NCBI GenBank assembly: GCA_021234155.1
Contig: JAJEKV010000012.1
Span: 5,957,789 to 6,021,788 of the forward strand
Direction of reading: 5' to 3'
Length of the DNA stretch: 64,000 nucleotides
Source: Isoetes taiwanensis
Taxonomy: Eukaryota; Streptophyta; Lycopodiopsida; Isoetales; Isoetaceae
Positions 7,806 through 20,781 of the stretch are shown here, piece after piece. Made by a program: the position numbers and the translations under genes. The stretch's first letter is position 1. The number at the start of each line of letters is the position of its first letter. Under the pieces are notes generated by a model, which made no database searches, had not been told where the DNA came from, and worked only from the letters and a program-made list of their open reading frames with translations.

Positions 7806-9830
7806 AGGAAGGAAGGAAGGAAGGAAGGAAGTTACTTTTATCGTCCACGGAGACCAATCGGTCTATGGGACCCAATACAAAAAACGCTACAAGCGGATTC
7901 TTGCCGGATTAAAAACCCCGCCCGGGGTTTTCGAGGGAAAAACCGCGGGCGAAGAATCGGCCTACCGACAAACTGTGCTAATCATATAAAATGCGTAAAC
8001 ATCCCAATATATACAAATCATGCACCACCCCCGTAGTGCCTAGTCGTGGGACAAACAAAGGGGCAAAGGTGACCTCGCGAGGTCCAAAGACCTCCGGATG
8101 TATGACCCCGTGGCACGCATCGACGGCGTGTTCATCGGCAAATGCAAGGGCACGTCCAGTAGCACTAAGGGGCGTGATCGCCCCGACCGACCGGGACTGG
8201 GCAACTCGAAAGTGTGAGACTCATCCTCAGCGCACCCGCTTGACAAAGACCGACAGAGCCCGTCCCGGCGGGGGCTCCCAATCCACCCGCCTGCCTCGAT
8301 CGCGAAGATGGTGGGCACCGCGAATGGAGGCAATGAGCCTTTTCAGGCATTTGGGGAACGCAGGAGCTGTGGGCCCCGCTAACACGGGTTGATGTGCTCC
8401 TTGTAATGGGCCATTTTGACTCGCTTCTAGAGCAATGGGGTCCCGTGAGCTTGCCAAGGAAACAAGCATCTAGGTACTCCCGCAGTCGCCACGATCGGGC
8501 ACATTGCGCCACCGTTACGATTCATGGTTCTCCGCGACGTTCCATCCGGCGAACCATGATCTCTCTTACCCCTCCAACGGGCCCTAAGCCGCCGGACTCA
8601 TGGCCCGCGATGTAAGCCAAAAGCGGAGCCGAAAGCATCACCCATAGTAACTACTTTCAAAATAGACGATGTGTCTATCAAGGGCTGCCACTGAAGCAAA
8701 GAATCCAGCCTCTGCAGCGTAATCGATAGGGAACTGAAGGTTTCACCCCAAGTGCCCGCCAAAAATGCCTTCGCACTTTTTCCAAGTCATTCAGTGTCGT
8801 CAAAGAGACGACTGGCCCCAAACCTCGACCCCGCATGAAGGGACAGGCTCGACCGGTGCCTAACAGATGTGACCGATGGCCCCAATCATATAGCTCACCG
8901 GGTGATCGTTGTTCTCAGATTGCATAAAGCGCTTTCCAGCTGGCATCACCCGGCAGAAGCGGATAGACGCCCCCCGCCAGAGCGCAGGAGGGGAACTCCA
9001 CCCCTAGGTACTTGTAGGTGGGCGGACGCCCACAAAGCCGCCCCCGATATGTGAGTGCAGAGGCATGGGGTGACGGAAGAGGATATGAGAACCACCGGTC
9101 TTGGCGGATTGACGCCACATGTCCAGAGCCCCGACAAAATGTGTCTAGGGCATCCGGTGAGATCGCATATCTTCTCGGTGTGGGCCAGAAAGCCAACATC
9201 GCCCGCATAGATGAGCCGGGGATGACCCAGTGCAAAAGATGTATGCCACCCCCATGCTCGCGAAGCCGGGGCTCTAACCGATCAATGTAGAGGCCAAAAA
9301 GTGTCTACGAGGGGCAACCCTGCCGGACCGGGATACTCATGGTAAATGCTTGGCCCGCCGACGCATCCCCGCCAAAACAACTCTCATACAACCCGATATG
9401 GCATTCGCATTGTGCAGCGGAGCCCCAGCTTGACGCAGCCTAGCCCACAACTTTCCCCGGACCAGATCAAAAGCCTTTAAGGAAGTCCACAAAGCAAAAT
9501 ACAAGTCCAAAGGTGATTCCGGGCCGCCTTCAATCAGCCCGCAGCAGTAAAGATATGGTCAATCGCTGAGTGGCGGGGTCGAAAAGCCCGCCTCGTGTGA
9601 GGGCTCGCGACATCCGGCCGCCTCAATCAATCGCCGAGAATGCCAGCCAACGGTTTGGCAAATACTCGAATCGACCATGATCGTCCTGGAATTGGCGGAC
9701 AAAGGTGGGTCGCCCGCTTTGTGAATGGGAACAACCCTGCTTGTGGTCCATTGTCGGGGGAAACCCTCCTGCAATGCTCTGGAGAAAAGGCCAAACCAAC
9801 AAGAGAAAGTAAAGATCCAAATTGATCGTG
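7806..9830 (-). pseudogene. decayed LINE (reverse transcriptase part, 5'-truncated)
   Basis: On the minus strand, 9559-9774 reads FPRQWTTSRVVPIHKAGDP and RTIMV, the entry segment of non-LTR reverse transcriptases. About 8946-9235 reads in two frames, with DALDTFCRGSGHVA and PPTYKYLGVEF, a pattern found after the YADD box in this kind of element. About 8165-8470 keeps a decayed copy of the C-terminal region that is better seen at 40344-40613 (AHHLRIETGRW). Many shifts and stops separate these parts. The 3' end on the minus strand is the 'CGTGGACGATAAAAGTAA' stretch, followed by a (CTTCC)n tail at 7806-7830, and no poly(A). The element stops near 9800 inside the reverse transcriptase domain, as expected of 5' truncation. 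Confidence 0.7.
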
Positions 9831-11129
9831 TTATTTGCTACCTAAAAGTTCTTGATGGTTGTACAGTGAACAAATAGCAGGCTAAAATATTAGAGGATGG
9901 CAAAATACAATAAAAAAAGCACAGATGGCGGAAAAGAGTGGTCTAATCCAACCAATCCAAATCGTTATTCCAAATGAAGAATGATTTGCTCGTAGGATGC
10001 AAACTACATAAAAAAAACATAAAAGTACAAAGTTTGTGAGTTACCTGGTTTAATCTTGAACTTCAACACATTAGGACGTCTTCTAGAAGTGAACTTGATA
10101 GGATTCTCTATGCTAGTGATATGACGCTCTAAAGAAGATACAATCTACAAGAACAAAAGTAGGCACAACTTGGTTAGCATACAATAGCTCAACAATCAAT
10201 TTCCTGAAGACAAATATATTCCTTTAAACATGAATCTATGCTGCAATTATTTCCTTTGCTACTAGTTTCATTATTGACGCCATACCTTTTCATCAAAATT
10301 AAAAAGTGAATGATCTAAAAATGCCAATGGGTTTTGTGATTGTGCATTAAATGGCAATATTGCAAGTGTCCTTCTAATAACCTGCAAATGAGCAGCATCA
10401 GTAACAAGGATGATACAAAGATCTCTGGATGAATTTGCCTGTGCATGATTATATATCTTTGCAAGTCTCTGCTTTCATAGTTGGACCCGCAAAAAACATT
10501 ATTTGAATATGATGTTATATATCGCATAGACTGTTAGGGTACACGAAAAAAATTGCAGAAATTTTCATAAAACCGAAGAAACTCTTCAGATGAATTCTGT
10601 CAATTACCAAAGATGCAACATGTTTTCAACCCTTAAAATAGTTGCATTACAAGAGATTCAAAGTCACAAACCTGCTCAAATTCTAAAATTTCTGTTGTCT
10701 CAAAGTTGTAAACCACGAAAATTAATGTCTGCACATCTGTATTGCGTGACCCCTAATATAAGGAGAATATAAACTCAATGACATTCAAAAGATGTAAATC
10801 ACCTCAGTACTTCCAAATCTTATCAGCAAATGATGTTGATCCAGAAACTGTACCTATAACAGATAATAAAAGCTCTATTTGTTTTTTCTCCACATAAATG
10901 AGCAAAGTAAAACAAACAAAATATCTTTAGCATAATCAGGTCTGCATATTGCTGAAACTGATAATAAAAGCACTTGAGTTGTTGAGCCTTCTGCAAGCCA
11001 ATGATCAGTACTCACAAGTGCCAATAAAACAACCACATAAACATTTGAATATGCCAAGTTAATGGAAGGAAGGAAGGAAGGATCTTGTTCCTGATTCCAT
11101 ATGGATTGAAATTTAAAGGACAATAGACG
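9831..11129. other. AT-rich stretch without a recognisable gene
   Basis: I see no supported coding region. A short (GGAA)n run lies at about 11065-11085. The stretch may contain introns or 3' flank of the fragment at 11130-11610, which cannot be judged from sequence alone. Confidence 0.4.
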
Positions 11130-11610
11130 TCATTTAATGCCTCCAAGAAGCTTTCCTATCCCATCTGGTTGAGATGATCTTCCTTCACTGGGCTTAACAG
11201 CAGCAGAAGCTCCGGCTATACTTTCTGTGCTTCGAGGTCTTATATGACCATTTTCTGATGCGTTTCCAAAATTTCTAGCACTTAACATCGAATCTCTTTG
11301 TTGTAATGTCTCCTTGTGCTCTCTTTGAAATATTTATATTTGAATGAGATGTTGATGCATGCTCGGTGCTTCTCACACCATTAGCTGCAAATTCCACCTG
11401 CCTAAGTGCAGGAGGTTGTCTACTGCTAATAACATATTCTACTGGCCTTTGTCCCCGCATTCTTCCTTCAGAAATTATAGACCTTCCAGAAATACTTGTC
11501 TGGGCAACACCATTGAATTTGTTATTATTCATATGATGGTTAATTCTTTCTTCATTTTCTGATCCCACAACTACAATGGAAACTAATTGAGGCCATACAT
11601 GCCTCCCCAC
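11130..11610 (-). pseudogene. unrecognised gene fragment, Ser/Arg-rich C-terminus
   Basis: Two overlapping minus-strand frames look like ordinary protein of a disordered kind. The first (about 11330-11610) is rich in Asn, Ser and Arg and contains RMRGQRPVEYVISSRQPP. The second (about 11130-11330) contains RPRSTESIAGASAAVKPSEG and ends with GKLLGGIK and a TGA at 11130-11132. One frameshift near 11330 links them. The sequence has the feel of the tail of a regulatory protein, but I do not recognise the family. It is either a pseudogene fragment or the last exon of a gene whose upstream exons I cannot find. Confidence 0.35.
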
Positions 11611-14150
11611 CCAAGCTTATTTCTCTCCTTCTTGCAAATGTATTGTGATGCAATGAATTTTCTATAGGCCTATCCGCTGGATAGGAGGTCTCACCGGCAT
11701 CATATCTTTCAGAACCCGCACGAGCCCGCAAGAGAAATTACATCTTTTTTTGGAAGAACCGTGACTAACCTAGATTTTGAATTTCTCTTATACTCATTCA
11801 AGATTCCCTAGATTGCCTCAAGATTTTCTGAGATTATGTTGGATCTAATAAACAAACGTGAGGGGGAGGTAGGACCAACACACACCCAAGTTTATCAGAG
11901 TGGAGGGGGATTTAATAGATTGTGTTTGAATTTGATTTCGAGGATAAAATAAAAACCTTTAGTTTCAATTCACTAAAATGTATAACAGGGGAGGGGGGCA
12001 TTGAATAGATCGTGTTTGAACAAATCAATTACGAAGATTGAAAAATAAAAACTTTAAATGGCATTTTTAACTAGCTTTCTTATGAATGGATTGCATGTTT
12101 TGCAATCCAAATAGGAGTACAAATTTGAACATTGAGATCCAACAATTCGTCCATTACATCTTTCAGAACTAATTCGTCCAGGACAAATTTAAGAAATAAA
12201 TAATTTAATTTTATGCCTAATATATATCATGTTGCAACATTCCGATGGCATTCAAGATATATTAAAAAATAACCAATAAATGCGTGCCCCACATAAGTAT
12301 GAGCATGTATCAGTTCTTCTGTGTAAGAATGATCCCCAACATTGAGCACACATACAAGTGTGTATCAGTTGTTCCGTGCAAGAATGATCCCCTTGCATGA
12401 CATAAGACTGATCCTTGTGCAAGGACAAATTCTAATTTGACTACCTAGAATGTAAAGCTGATAAGACTATCCTTTCTGCCAAGGCTAATACGACATATTC
12501 CCTTGTGTTATAGGTAATGCATGTGCATGAAGTTACCTAAGTGTCAATCTTTAAGGAAGATCATTAATTTTTCATCTGGATCATCTTCTTGATGACCCAA
12601 AAATCATTTTTTCTTGAATTGTAGTACCGGTAATCATTTTATCGGTATACTATTTACATCTCTATTACATCAAGATAAGTGGATGAGCATTCCGTTCGGT
12701 TTTTTATTCATTCTTAAGCAGAATGACAAATCGCCTCAACCTATAGAATCTAGTAAGCAGCAAAATGGGCTCAGCCATTCTTGCTTCCCTATTCTGTTCT
12801 ATATCACATCATGTTAGTGAAACCGCATGCAATAACTCTACTAGTTTTATCGTATATGTTATTTTATTGTAACAAGATTTGTACGTTATGCATGTGGCTT
12901 ATGCTTTGTGCGCTATGTCTATTTAAGCCATATATGTCGTATGATTGGACAAACAGAGCTTTCTTTCTGCCGCCAAAGTCAAAATAACCATGCCAAAAAT
13001 ATGCAAGAATTGTTTGCTTGCAAGAACCCTATACTTTAAGAACTGGCCAAGAATTCTCAAGAATCCTCACATACTTAAGGGAATCCTCTAAGGATAAATT
13101 CTTTAGCTCTAGATGCTTAGTGGTTGTGCTGCAGCTCACCTTAAAGCTGCAAATCTTCAATTCACTATCCAGATCTGCAACAGCAAGGTCATTTTTTTAA
13201 ATATAAATTAGCTCACAATCACTACCATAGTGGCCTCAAATAATAACTAAAACGACTATTGATTTGTTGCGCACGATTGTCAAGATCTCGCGGACCCTCA
13301 GAGTAATCACATTGATGTGTTGCACGATTGACAAAATCTGTGACAATATTAGTGCTTGTTCACATTTCCTTTCATTTCTCTCCCCAACCAAAGTAGACAG
13401 AATTTTTGGATCAAGGGCACCATATTCGTATTAAGAACACAGAACATAACATACAAAAACTTTAAAACATGAACAACCAAATTAGAATAAAGCATGATTT
13501 CATTCATTGGAGAGAATAACGCAATTTTGAGAATTTCAAGCATAGGTAATTTGCTCAAGCACGAATACTTTCACCTACTTCTTGAGCCCAAGATACATGA
13601 GGTCACATGATACATATATCCATACAAATTATGCATTATACTTGTACGTGTACATGATACTTGTACACGCTCAATAATGGCACTACAATGTACACCAATA
13701 ATTCACATCAATAATTTTACTTGACTATAATAGCAGCTCCATTCGGTGGTAGAGGTCATTCACCTCCCATAGATTATTCGCCTATTCCGGTGCACCACAT
13801 CGAGGCAATCAAGTGCTCAATGAGCTACAATGATATTGTCAGTTGCCAAATAAGGGGTATTCTTCTTGATCCCTACCTGCAATCCAAAGCTAATGGTGGT
13901 GAGATTCGTTGCTAACTCGTGTTATGATCCATCTTATTTGGCTTCCTGGGCGCAATAGCTATGAGATAAATGGGATCACCTCAGCAGGTGTTGATTATTG
14001 AATCACCTATTCAGCAATGTATAGTGTAGTGATGTTCTGGCATATAAAATATAGTAATGCATAAGAGCACTTGTATTAATCTGAAAAATGCAGAGAGTAA
14101 TAAAAAAATAACTACTTTAATGTACCTTGAAGACTCAAGTTTCATCTCCG
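11611..14150. other. intergenic, no supported gene
   Basis: The stretch is AT-rich, with local direct repeats (for example the 'GTATCAGTTSTTCYGTG.AAGAATGATCCCC' motif at about 12308 and 12363). Open frames are short and of low complexity. Confidence 0.4.
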
Positions 14151-14159
14151 TCCTCTGAG

Positions 14160-16447
14160 GCCTCTTTAGCCAATAGTTCCTCGCACTGATTCCTATGCTA
14201 GCGGGATCACAACCAATAATGGCTGGTTCAGCTAACCAAGCATAGTCTATCGCTTTTGAGAGGCCGATAGCATGGTCTCATCATTAGGATTCGGCCGCCA
14301 CTTTTATGCCAGCCAGCCCCGACATCGTTGAGCTGCGATATCGCGGTACCTTTCCTAGCCACAGTTTCCCACCAAGACACAAAAACCTCATTATAATGAG
14401 GGGCGGTGGGGTCTTGTATAGGAGCCTCCCTCTAGGCTACCCATGTAGGACATGCATCTGCCGGCCTTACAAGCAAAAACATACCTTTCTCAGACATCTT
14501 GGTATGGGTCGAATATTTCCACCGCATTCTTGGGTTTATCCTTAGCAGGTCCGACAAAGGCGCTTGAGCGTCAGTGATCGATCGACTAATAGATTCAGCT
14601 CGCCAAGCACAACTTGCCTTGTTCGAGGCCGGGTTCTGAATTTCGCATTGCCCAGGGGTACTTCACCTAGCACACGCATCACTTTGCACCAGTAGTCTAT
14701 GACCTCGTTCATGTAGGTATTGGACCACGAGTTCACACCAGCCCTGGAGATATTAGCCCAATGCATCATGTACTTCGCAATGGACGGCCTCAATGCTCCT
14801 ATGTCCTTGAGGCTTGCATATGGCTTGACAGTCTTGGGCGAGCCAATCGGTATCTTTGGCAAACCACTGTCATCTGCTTTCCACATCCGAATACCCTTTT
14901 ATGGCAACCATTCTCTATGACCAGGTCTCATCTTGTAATACATTACTGGCCACCCATCATTCATGCAGAACTTAAACAATAAGGGCTCCAAGTGACCAAC
15001 CAAACGGTCCTTCTTATCAGGAATGTATCCTTCCTACGAAACCCTTCCAATCGGGAACCTCGATAATAAGGTATGGTGTCGGTGCCTTTGTGCTACATTC
15101 TCAGAAGAGTTGCATTAGTTCTAGAATATTTAGAGCATCCGACCTGCACATTAACGTTGAATAATTACCGAAGAGCGCATCAATGTCATCATGAGTGTGG
15201 CCTACCATCATGAAGCCAAGCTGTATTTGATCAAAAACACCCAACCACACAAGATAGGATAGATAAGAGAAGAGATATATGTTCTTGTTCTCGCCTTGCA
15301 TGCAGTTTGTCTAGCAAAGTAGAGTCGCCTAGGTAACCTCTTAAGGTGCGCTGGTTGCTTAGGAGGTGCTACAAAGTCTTGCCCAGTGCAATTGTTTTTT
15401 TTTTGTCCTCAACCCCGCACTGTTGAGGAGTGCGGTTCTCCACATGCCCTCAAGCCGACCTTCTTCTCTCAAATGGCCCCAATTATCTTCGGAAGTATCC
15501 TCTAGTGTTTTGATAGCATGATTCACGGAACCAACATGAAAATTTGAATCATCCTTCCAAAGGTCGAGTGAGAAATGTCTTAAGGCACCTGTGCCGTGGC
15601 CATGCACCAGTGCACCAGTCACGCTAACTTTCAAGCGTTCACCTCTCCATACCGATTTTGCTAATTTCTCCAGTCTTGGAATCATTGTCTTGTTTTGGTC
15701 CATCTTATCATGTATGATAGTGAGCGCCTGATCCGGTGATCGATGGGACAAAGCTCTCCATGACCAGTACAAGCTCCTACAAGAGATCTGGGCTGTCATG
15801 TGTGCCTTCCTTTCAATCTGCAATTCTCTTCTCTCCCGTGGATCTCTCGTCTTAGCCATTTTCTCTTTTATTACAATACAGGTATTGCACTTGGAGAAAG
15901 CTATCCTCTTTGCTATTGCAACCTCTGCATGATTTAGCTTCCACCCACCAAGGAATGAAGAATGAGAGACGTGCTTGCCTGTCATCTCCATCACACTGGC
16001 GTCCACCTCATGAAGAATGTCTTTTTTGGTTAGGACAGAGGGGAGCCTCTTCACATTCTCTCTCACCCCTTCAGTAGTGATTTTCGATCTGTGGGGCATC
16101 GTCTCAGCATTCTCATCTATGTACATAGACAGCAGGGCCTTTCCTGCTAGAGTGTGAGGCCTCGGCTTTTTCGATCCCGTGTTACCATGTTCAGCAACTC
16201 TGTGACCAGCAAGGAAAAGTCTTCGCCACATATAGAAAGTGGACATTGGAATACCATAGGCTCTATGCCATGCTTTCAAGCATACCTGCTTGTTATTTAG
16301 CATGAGCTTCTGGACCTGTCCGTTCTCTGAACAAACGTCTAACATGTTAAAAGCAAATGTGGTCCTGTCTGAAGCACTCAAGTTCCAATAGAAACTACGC
16401 ATACACCTAATCTCGACTGTGGAGAAGTTTGCGCAGCATCTTCGCAT
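14160..16447 (-). pseudogene. transposase-like gene (GHTHDDIDALF family), broken
   Basis: The longest open part is 15359-16447 (362 residues, minus strand). It carries an N-terminal helix-rich region, AFSKCNTCIVIKEKM (about 184-198), a run of basic helices, then IIHDKMDQNKTMIPRLEK and WRGERLKVSVTGAL. After a break it continues at 15101-15301 with LGFMMVGHTHDDIDALFG. A further shift leads to 14542-14886 (IPIGSPKTVKPYASLKDIGA), and protein-like sequence runs on to about 14160 (TAPHYNEVFVSWWETVARKG). FSKC..C, DkmDqsK and GHTHDDID in this order are typical of a transposon-borne family in plants, other eukaryotes and algae that I believe is annotated as DUF7869. The Asp residues suggest an RNase H-like fold, which is inference. 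At least two frameshifts make it inactive. Confidence 0.6.
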
Positions 16448-17060
16448 GCAATAAAGCGAAGATGTAAAGTCTAAAATGGAATTAAAATTTCTAACGAATG
16501 CAGGAGAATGGAGGTTGCTGGACTATGTAATTTGTGCCCTTTCCCCCATGTATTTGATCTAACGGGCACCAAGAAGGCGCGCATGTGGTATATTTAAATG
16601 AAAACACAATTTAATGAATGTGCTTGCCTGCCTTTGGCCTTCGATGAATTCAAGAACGTAAAATATGCTTAATTGCCTTCAAATTCAGACGAGCGCCTTT
16701 GAAATCTACCACAGCGCCTTCAATTTCTTTCGAGCGCCTGTATGTTTCCACTCCAGTGCCTCGAGAGACTCTTTCCCAAGCTTTGCTACAATGAAAGTCT
16801 TGGAGAGCCTTTCCGTTCGCTGAACTGCATTTGAATTTCAAAACAATGTCCTTCTGGCGGGGCTTTTTGATGCCGTATTGTCCCTGTCCCTATCCAATTA
16901 AAAGTTAGTGCCGTGGGTGATTTGTTGTCCTTCCCGCGGGCCCTGCATAGCGACACGCACCCCTCCTGACACAATTTTTTAGGAGTCACTTTCCAGTACG
17001 TGCACGGGATGGGTGGGGATATTCGGACGAAAAATGGAATATGCCATGTATGTAGCCCGT
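16448..17060. other. flank with GCGCCTTCAA-type short repeats
   Basis: No gene is supported. A short motif (GAGCGCCTTTGAA, CAGCGCCTTCAATTT, GAGCGCCTGTATG) recurs at about 16690-16745 and again near 17285-17320, which suggests a shared repeat. Confidence 0.4.
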
Positions 17061-17061
17061 C

Positions 17062-17192
17062 ATAAATGCCTGTGATTATGACGCCGCCCGTCATAATCAT
17101 GCAGCCTGTCATAAATGCTTGTCATAATGACGCCGCCCGTCATAATTACGCCGTCGGTCATAATTATGTCTCCCATCATAAATGCCCCTCAT
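17062..17192 (+). repeat. minisatellite, unit about 17-18 bp
   Basis: The unit CCGTCATAATNACGCCG is repeated about eight times with drift. Read as protein the repeats give DGRHNYDRRRNYDG-like patterns, but I see no gene there. A TATAAAAAAG follows at about 17220. Confidence 0.7.
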
Positions 17193-17938
17193 CAATGCCC
17201 CGGCCATAATGGCGGTTCCTATAAAAAAGTGAGCCCTTCTTATTTTCTGATCAGTTCGCGATTCTGCCGACTTGCGCCTTCGCGAAAATTCGAGCGCCTT
17301 CAACTTTTTCGATCGCCATCATGTCCCGTGCCGCAGCCGTCAGAGAAGGTATTTTCCGCGATTTTGTTTAGCATAGCTATCGTCTTAGCTGTAACTATGT
17401 CTTTTTAAGATAGTTAGAAGGTCGACAGGATCGCCACCGAGGGTTTAACTAAGGTACCCTTTTCCTTTCAAATTGGATTGGAGTTTGCAGCTTGAGAATA
17501 TTGTTGGCTCCTTGACAAGGTAACAAATGTCTTTTGCACATTGGACAAGTAAGTTCTTTGTCTGTTGCAGGACAGGTCAGGAAATGATATTCCCCATCTT
17601 TTTATTCACATTTGCCAGAGTGATGGAATATGTTCAGGTAGCACCCCAGCTTCTACATTCTATGATGGAATAATATATTAAAACAACATTCATACATGGG
17701 TTCTGATTAAGTTCATCTTTATCCATTGTAACTATCTCGATAACCTTCTTTTCTTCATTATTCCTAGCATCATCAGATAATGGAACATGCTTTCCTCTTT
17801 CTGAAGACATATCAGATTTTGTTTTATCCTCATTTCTGTGTCCAACAAAGCTGCTTATAAGAGAAAATTCCTGGCTAGGAGTGATACCCATGGTATACTG
17901 TGTAGAAAGAGCCTAAGATATGTCCGGTGAGACTATTC
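17193..17938. other. stretch without a supported gene
   Basis: A TATAAAAAAG at about 17220 is followed by a leader-like sequence, but no long frame starts from it. From about 17630 to 17890 a minus-strand frame rich in Lys, Asp and Glu may be the last part of the LRR gene listed next. Confidence 0.35.
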
Positions 17939-18690
17939 TTAGGATTTGGACTTCAATCTTATGCCTTTGACAATGTCATTAAACATTTGACAATGAGAAG
18001 TTTTAACTGGAAATTCCTTATACACCTTTGCACAGTCAATCAAATGTTGCCACAGAGGACTACCAGCATAATCTTCAAAGATAATAGTAAACAGTTTTTC
18101 TCGCTCGTGTGTACAGGAGCAGAAACATGTAGATCCCACCAAACATTCTCTGGAAATCGATACAATACATGATCATTTTTCGCATGAGATTTATAAGTTG
18201 CTGATTAGAAACAAGTGGACTGAGCTTCTCTTTTATCATTTGCCCATCAACCTTGACAAATATAACATCTATGATGGTATAATTAGAAATCCTAACTTGG
18301 AATCTCTTCTTCTTCACTCTCTGTGTCCATCGCATCATGATCTAATCTGCAGGAATCTAATCCTAAGTTTTCAAGCTTAGAGAGTCTGCCAATATCTGAG
18401 GGTAATATTGTAAAAGCTGTGCATCATTCCACCTTCAGCTCAATTAAGTTTTCAAGGTGTTCAATTTCTGTAGTAAGCTTCTTTAATTTCACATTACCAC
18501 AAAGCTGAAGATACTTTAACCTTGACATTCTCCCAATTGTTAGAGGCAAATCTGTCAAATTGGCGCATTTTCTCAAATCAAGTCGTACCAAGGCGGACAA
18601 GCTGCCTATCTCCATTGGAAGTCCGCTGAGACTAGAGCATTGGTGAAGGCATATAGACTACAGATTTTGAAGCTGCCCAATATCCATTGG
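17939..18690 (-). pseudogene. NLR-type LRR gene, 3' portion
   Basis: Reading the minus strand from 18690, the sequence shows leucine-rich repeats of the plant NLR type: CSSLSGLPMEIGSLSALVRL, then LRKCANLTDLPLTIGRMSRL, then KLKKLTTEIEHLENLIEL, then (after one stop) ILPSDIGRLSKLENLGLDSC and an acidic tail. A stop also interrupts the repeat before the first of these. Below 18340 the frame shifts among three registers (FVKVDGQMIKEKLSPLVSN, then IIFEDYAGSPLWQHLIDCAK), which I read as a post-LRR domain. The upstream portion lies at 43438-43844 on the same strand. Between them are about 24.7 kb of transposable elements. Stops and shifts show that the gene is dead. Confidence 0.7.
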
Positions 18691-20169
18691 TTATGCACAA
18701 ATATCAACATCCGACACAAAGAGGAACCTCCCTCAAACCCCATCATACATTGAGACCACGAGAGATTGTAAGGCACACTGCTAGGAAAGTGTAACGATCA
18801 TGAGATGAGGTGGGATGCCACTGCAAATAGAGGGGAAGGGGCGCAAGAAACCCTAAGACAACTGGACCGCATAAAGAAGGCATGAAAATCGAATACAAAC
18901 AAGATCAATGGCCACCACCAAAGCACATGAAATCAAATTGTAGAACCAACGTACCAACAAACTACAGGGAATATCTAATGACAAGACGCTATGGAAGTAA
19001 GAACAAACATACCTAACTTATATTTTCCATGCAGAACAGACTCAAGCGAACTTTCATGAAGACAATGCAAACCCCATAATAAGAAAGACCAAAAACTATG
19101 CACCATGGAATGTATAAAAAGAGAAGACATCGAGACCGGACATAGTCAACAAGCTAACAAAGAGCCCCTGGAACCAAAATTCATGAATCAACATATCATC
19201 AGTGAACTACAGTGAATACCATAATGACAAAACACTACAACAAAGAAGGACTAAAACCTAAACATATACACTACATACATAACCAGTTCAAACAAACTTT
19301 CAAAAATAGAAACAACATAACCTACGGGAACAAGACAATAGGGACCCCGAGACACAAGAACAAAAAGGTTTCATAAGGTGACAGAACAATTATGCAATTG
19401 AGAACATCAGTAGACGATGCCACAGAGACAGCGAGGATGGGATCAAGGCCAAGAAAAAGAATGGATGAAGAAAACTGAGTGCAACCTGAAACAAGAACAA
19501 ATACCATTTAAGGATGCAAGACAACGGAGCACAATAACCACTACAGCATGCATGAATTTGCGAAGATGCAAACGCATTTTGAAATTTAAAAATGCAGGCC
19601 AAATGGGAGAATGTCGCGGGAAAAAGGGAATACCAAACAACTCCTTTACTTTGTAAGAGGTCAACACAGAAAAGGCATGACGACTGGACCAACAAGGCAA
19701 GAAGAACTACGTCAAATCAAGGGGCAGACAAATGAGGGAATCAAGACAATAGCAGAGCAAAGATGTATCTCAAGGGATAAAATGGAAACAAGAGGAAAGG
19801 AACAAACATAGGGTGAAAAAAGACAAACAGGAGACCAGAATGAAATGGATAGAAAAAGGGATCGAGAACAGAGAAACAAAGCAAACGAGACAAAATGGTC
19901 GAGGGCACAAAAAGGAAATAACACTAATGAGACACTAAGAATCCATGACAAAGAGCGAGTATAGGCCCTCATAAGGGCATCCATGAGAACCACTGAGAAC
20001 ATATGAGAATATTGGAGTAAAAGAACAAATAGAGCAACAACAAGAAATAGCAAGGACAAAAATGGAAATAACTAAAAGGCCCTCAAAGGCACTAATGAGA
20101 CACCAAGAATCTATGACAAAGAGCGAGTATAGGCCCTCATAAGGGCATCCATGAGAACCACTGAGAACA
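18691..20169 (+). repeat. R repeat unit A, segment 1
   Basis: This is the left end of a long non-coding repeat that starts TTATGCACAAATATCAACAT. It is collinear with 34364-35680 (unit B) at high identity. The plus strand is strikingly purine- and A-rich, and its minus-strand frames are artefacts of that bias. Its last part holds a tandem duplication of about 130 bp (about 19905-20035 and 20036-20169). It stops at 20169, where a Helitron enters. Confidence 0.8.
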
Positions 20170-20711
20170 TCTATCTATATATCTATATATATATAATAAT
20201 AAAGGAGTTTTGTGATAGTCTGTGCGCAATCCTGGCTGTCAATTTTTTTAACTTATTTTCATCCCTTGATTTTGGCTTTTGGCGGTTTTGTTTGATACGA
20301 CGACTCTGGCTCTCTTCTTCCCACAAATCTGGGCGTCTTCGCTTTCCAGTTCCTAGTTCCTGTTGCTGAATGCCGGAATGGGGTTCTTGGGTCTTTCATG
20401 GAGCCCTAAATCTGATCATTCAGGCTTAGTTTTCATTTAGTCTTTGTATTCGTATTGAAGAAGAACATGGCGGAAGGTTCTAACCGGCCGATTAAAGCGA
20501 ATCCTCACCACCCAAAAGAGCCGTTTGCATGCCCAAGTGGGCGATTCCGACATTTCTTTTCTTCTTCTTGTAGCGCACCATCAACGCGAAATGGAAAATG
20601 GAAACAATAATCAACAAAATGAAAACCAGCGGGGCCGAAAGGACAAGGGTAAAAAATGATGGTGCAGTCACCGCTAATCCGCTTTGCATTAGTGTATCTC
20701 TGTTTTCACAG

Positions 20712-20781
20712 AGATCCGATGTTCTATGAACATAAGCGATTGATCACCGTGTCTATCCGGATTTCGAAATTCAAGACCTTG
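20712..20781 (+). other. exon-like segment carried by the Helitron
   Basis: TTTTCACAG before 20712 and GTATGT from 20782 are good splice signals, and the 70 bases between are open in one register (DPMFYEHKRLITVSIRISKF). The sequence at 20215-20480 upstream looks like a transcribed leader. I cannot name the source gene. Helitrons commonly carry gene pieces, which makes this reading natural. Confidence 0.35.

Noticed and set aside
8040-9290. Plus-strand Arg/Pro-rich proteins
   Set aside because: They are antisense of the decayed, GC-rich LINE and show no family features.
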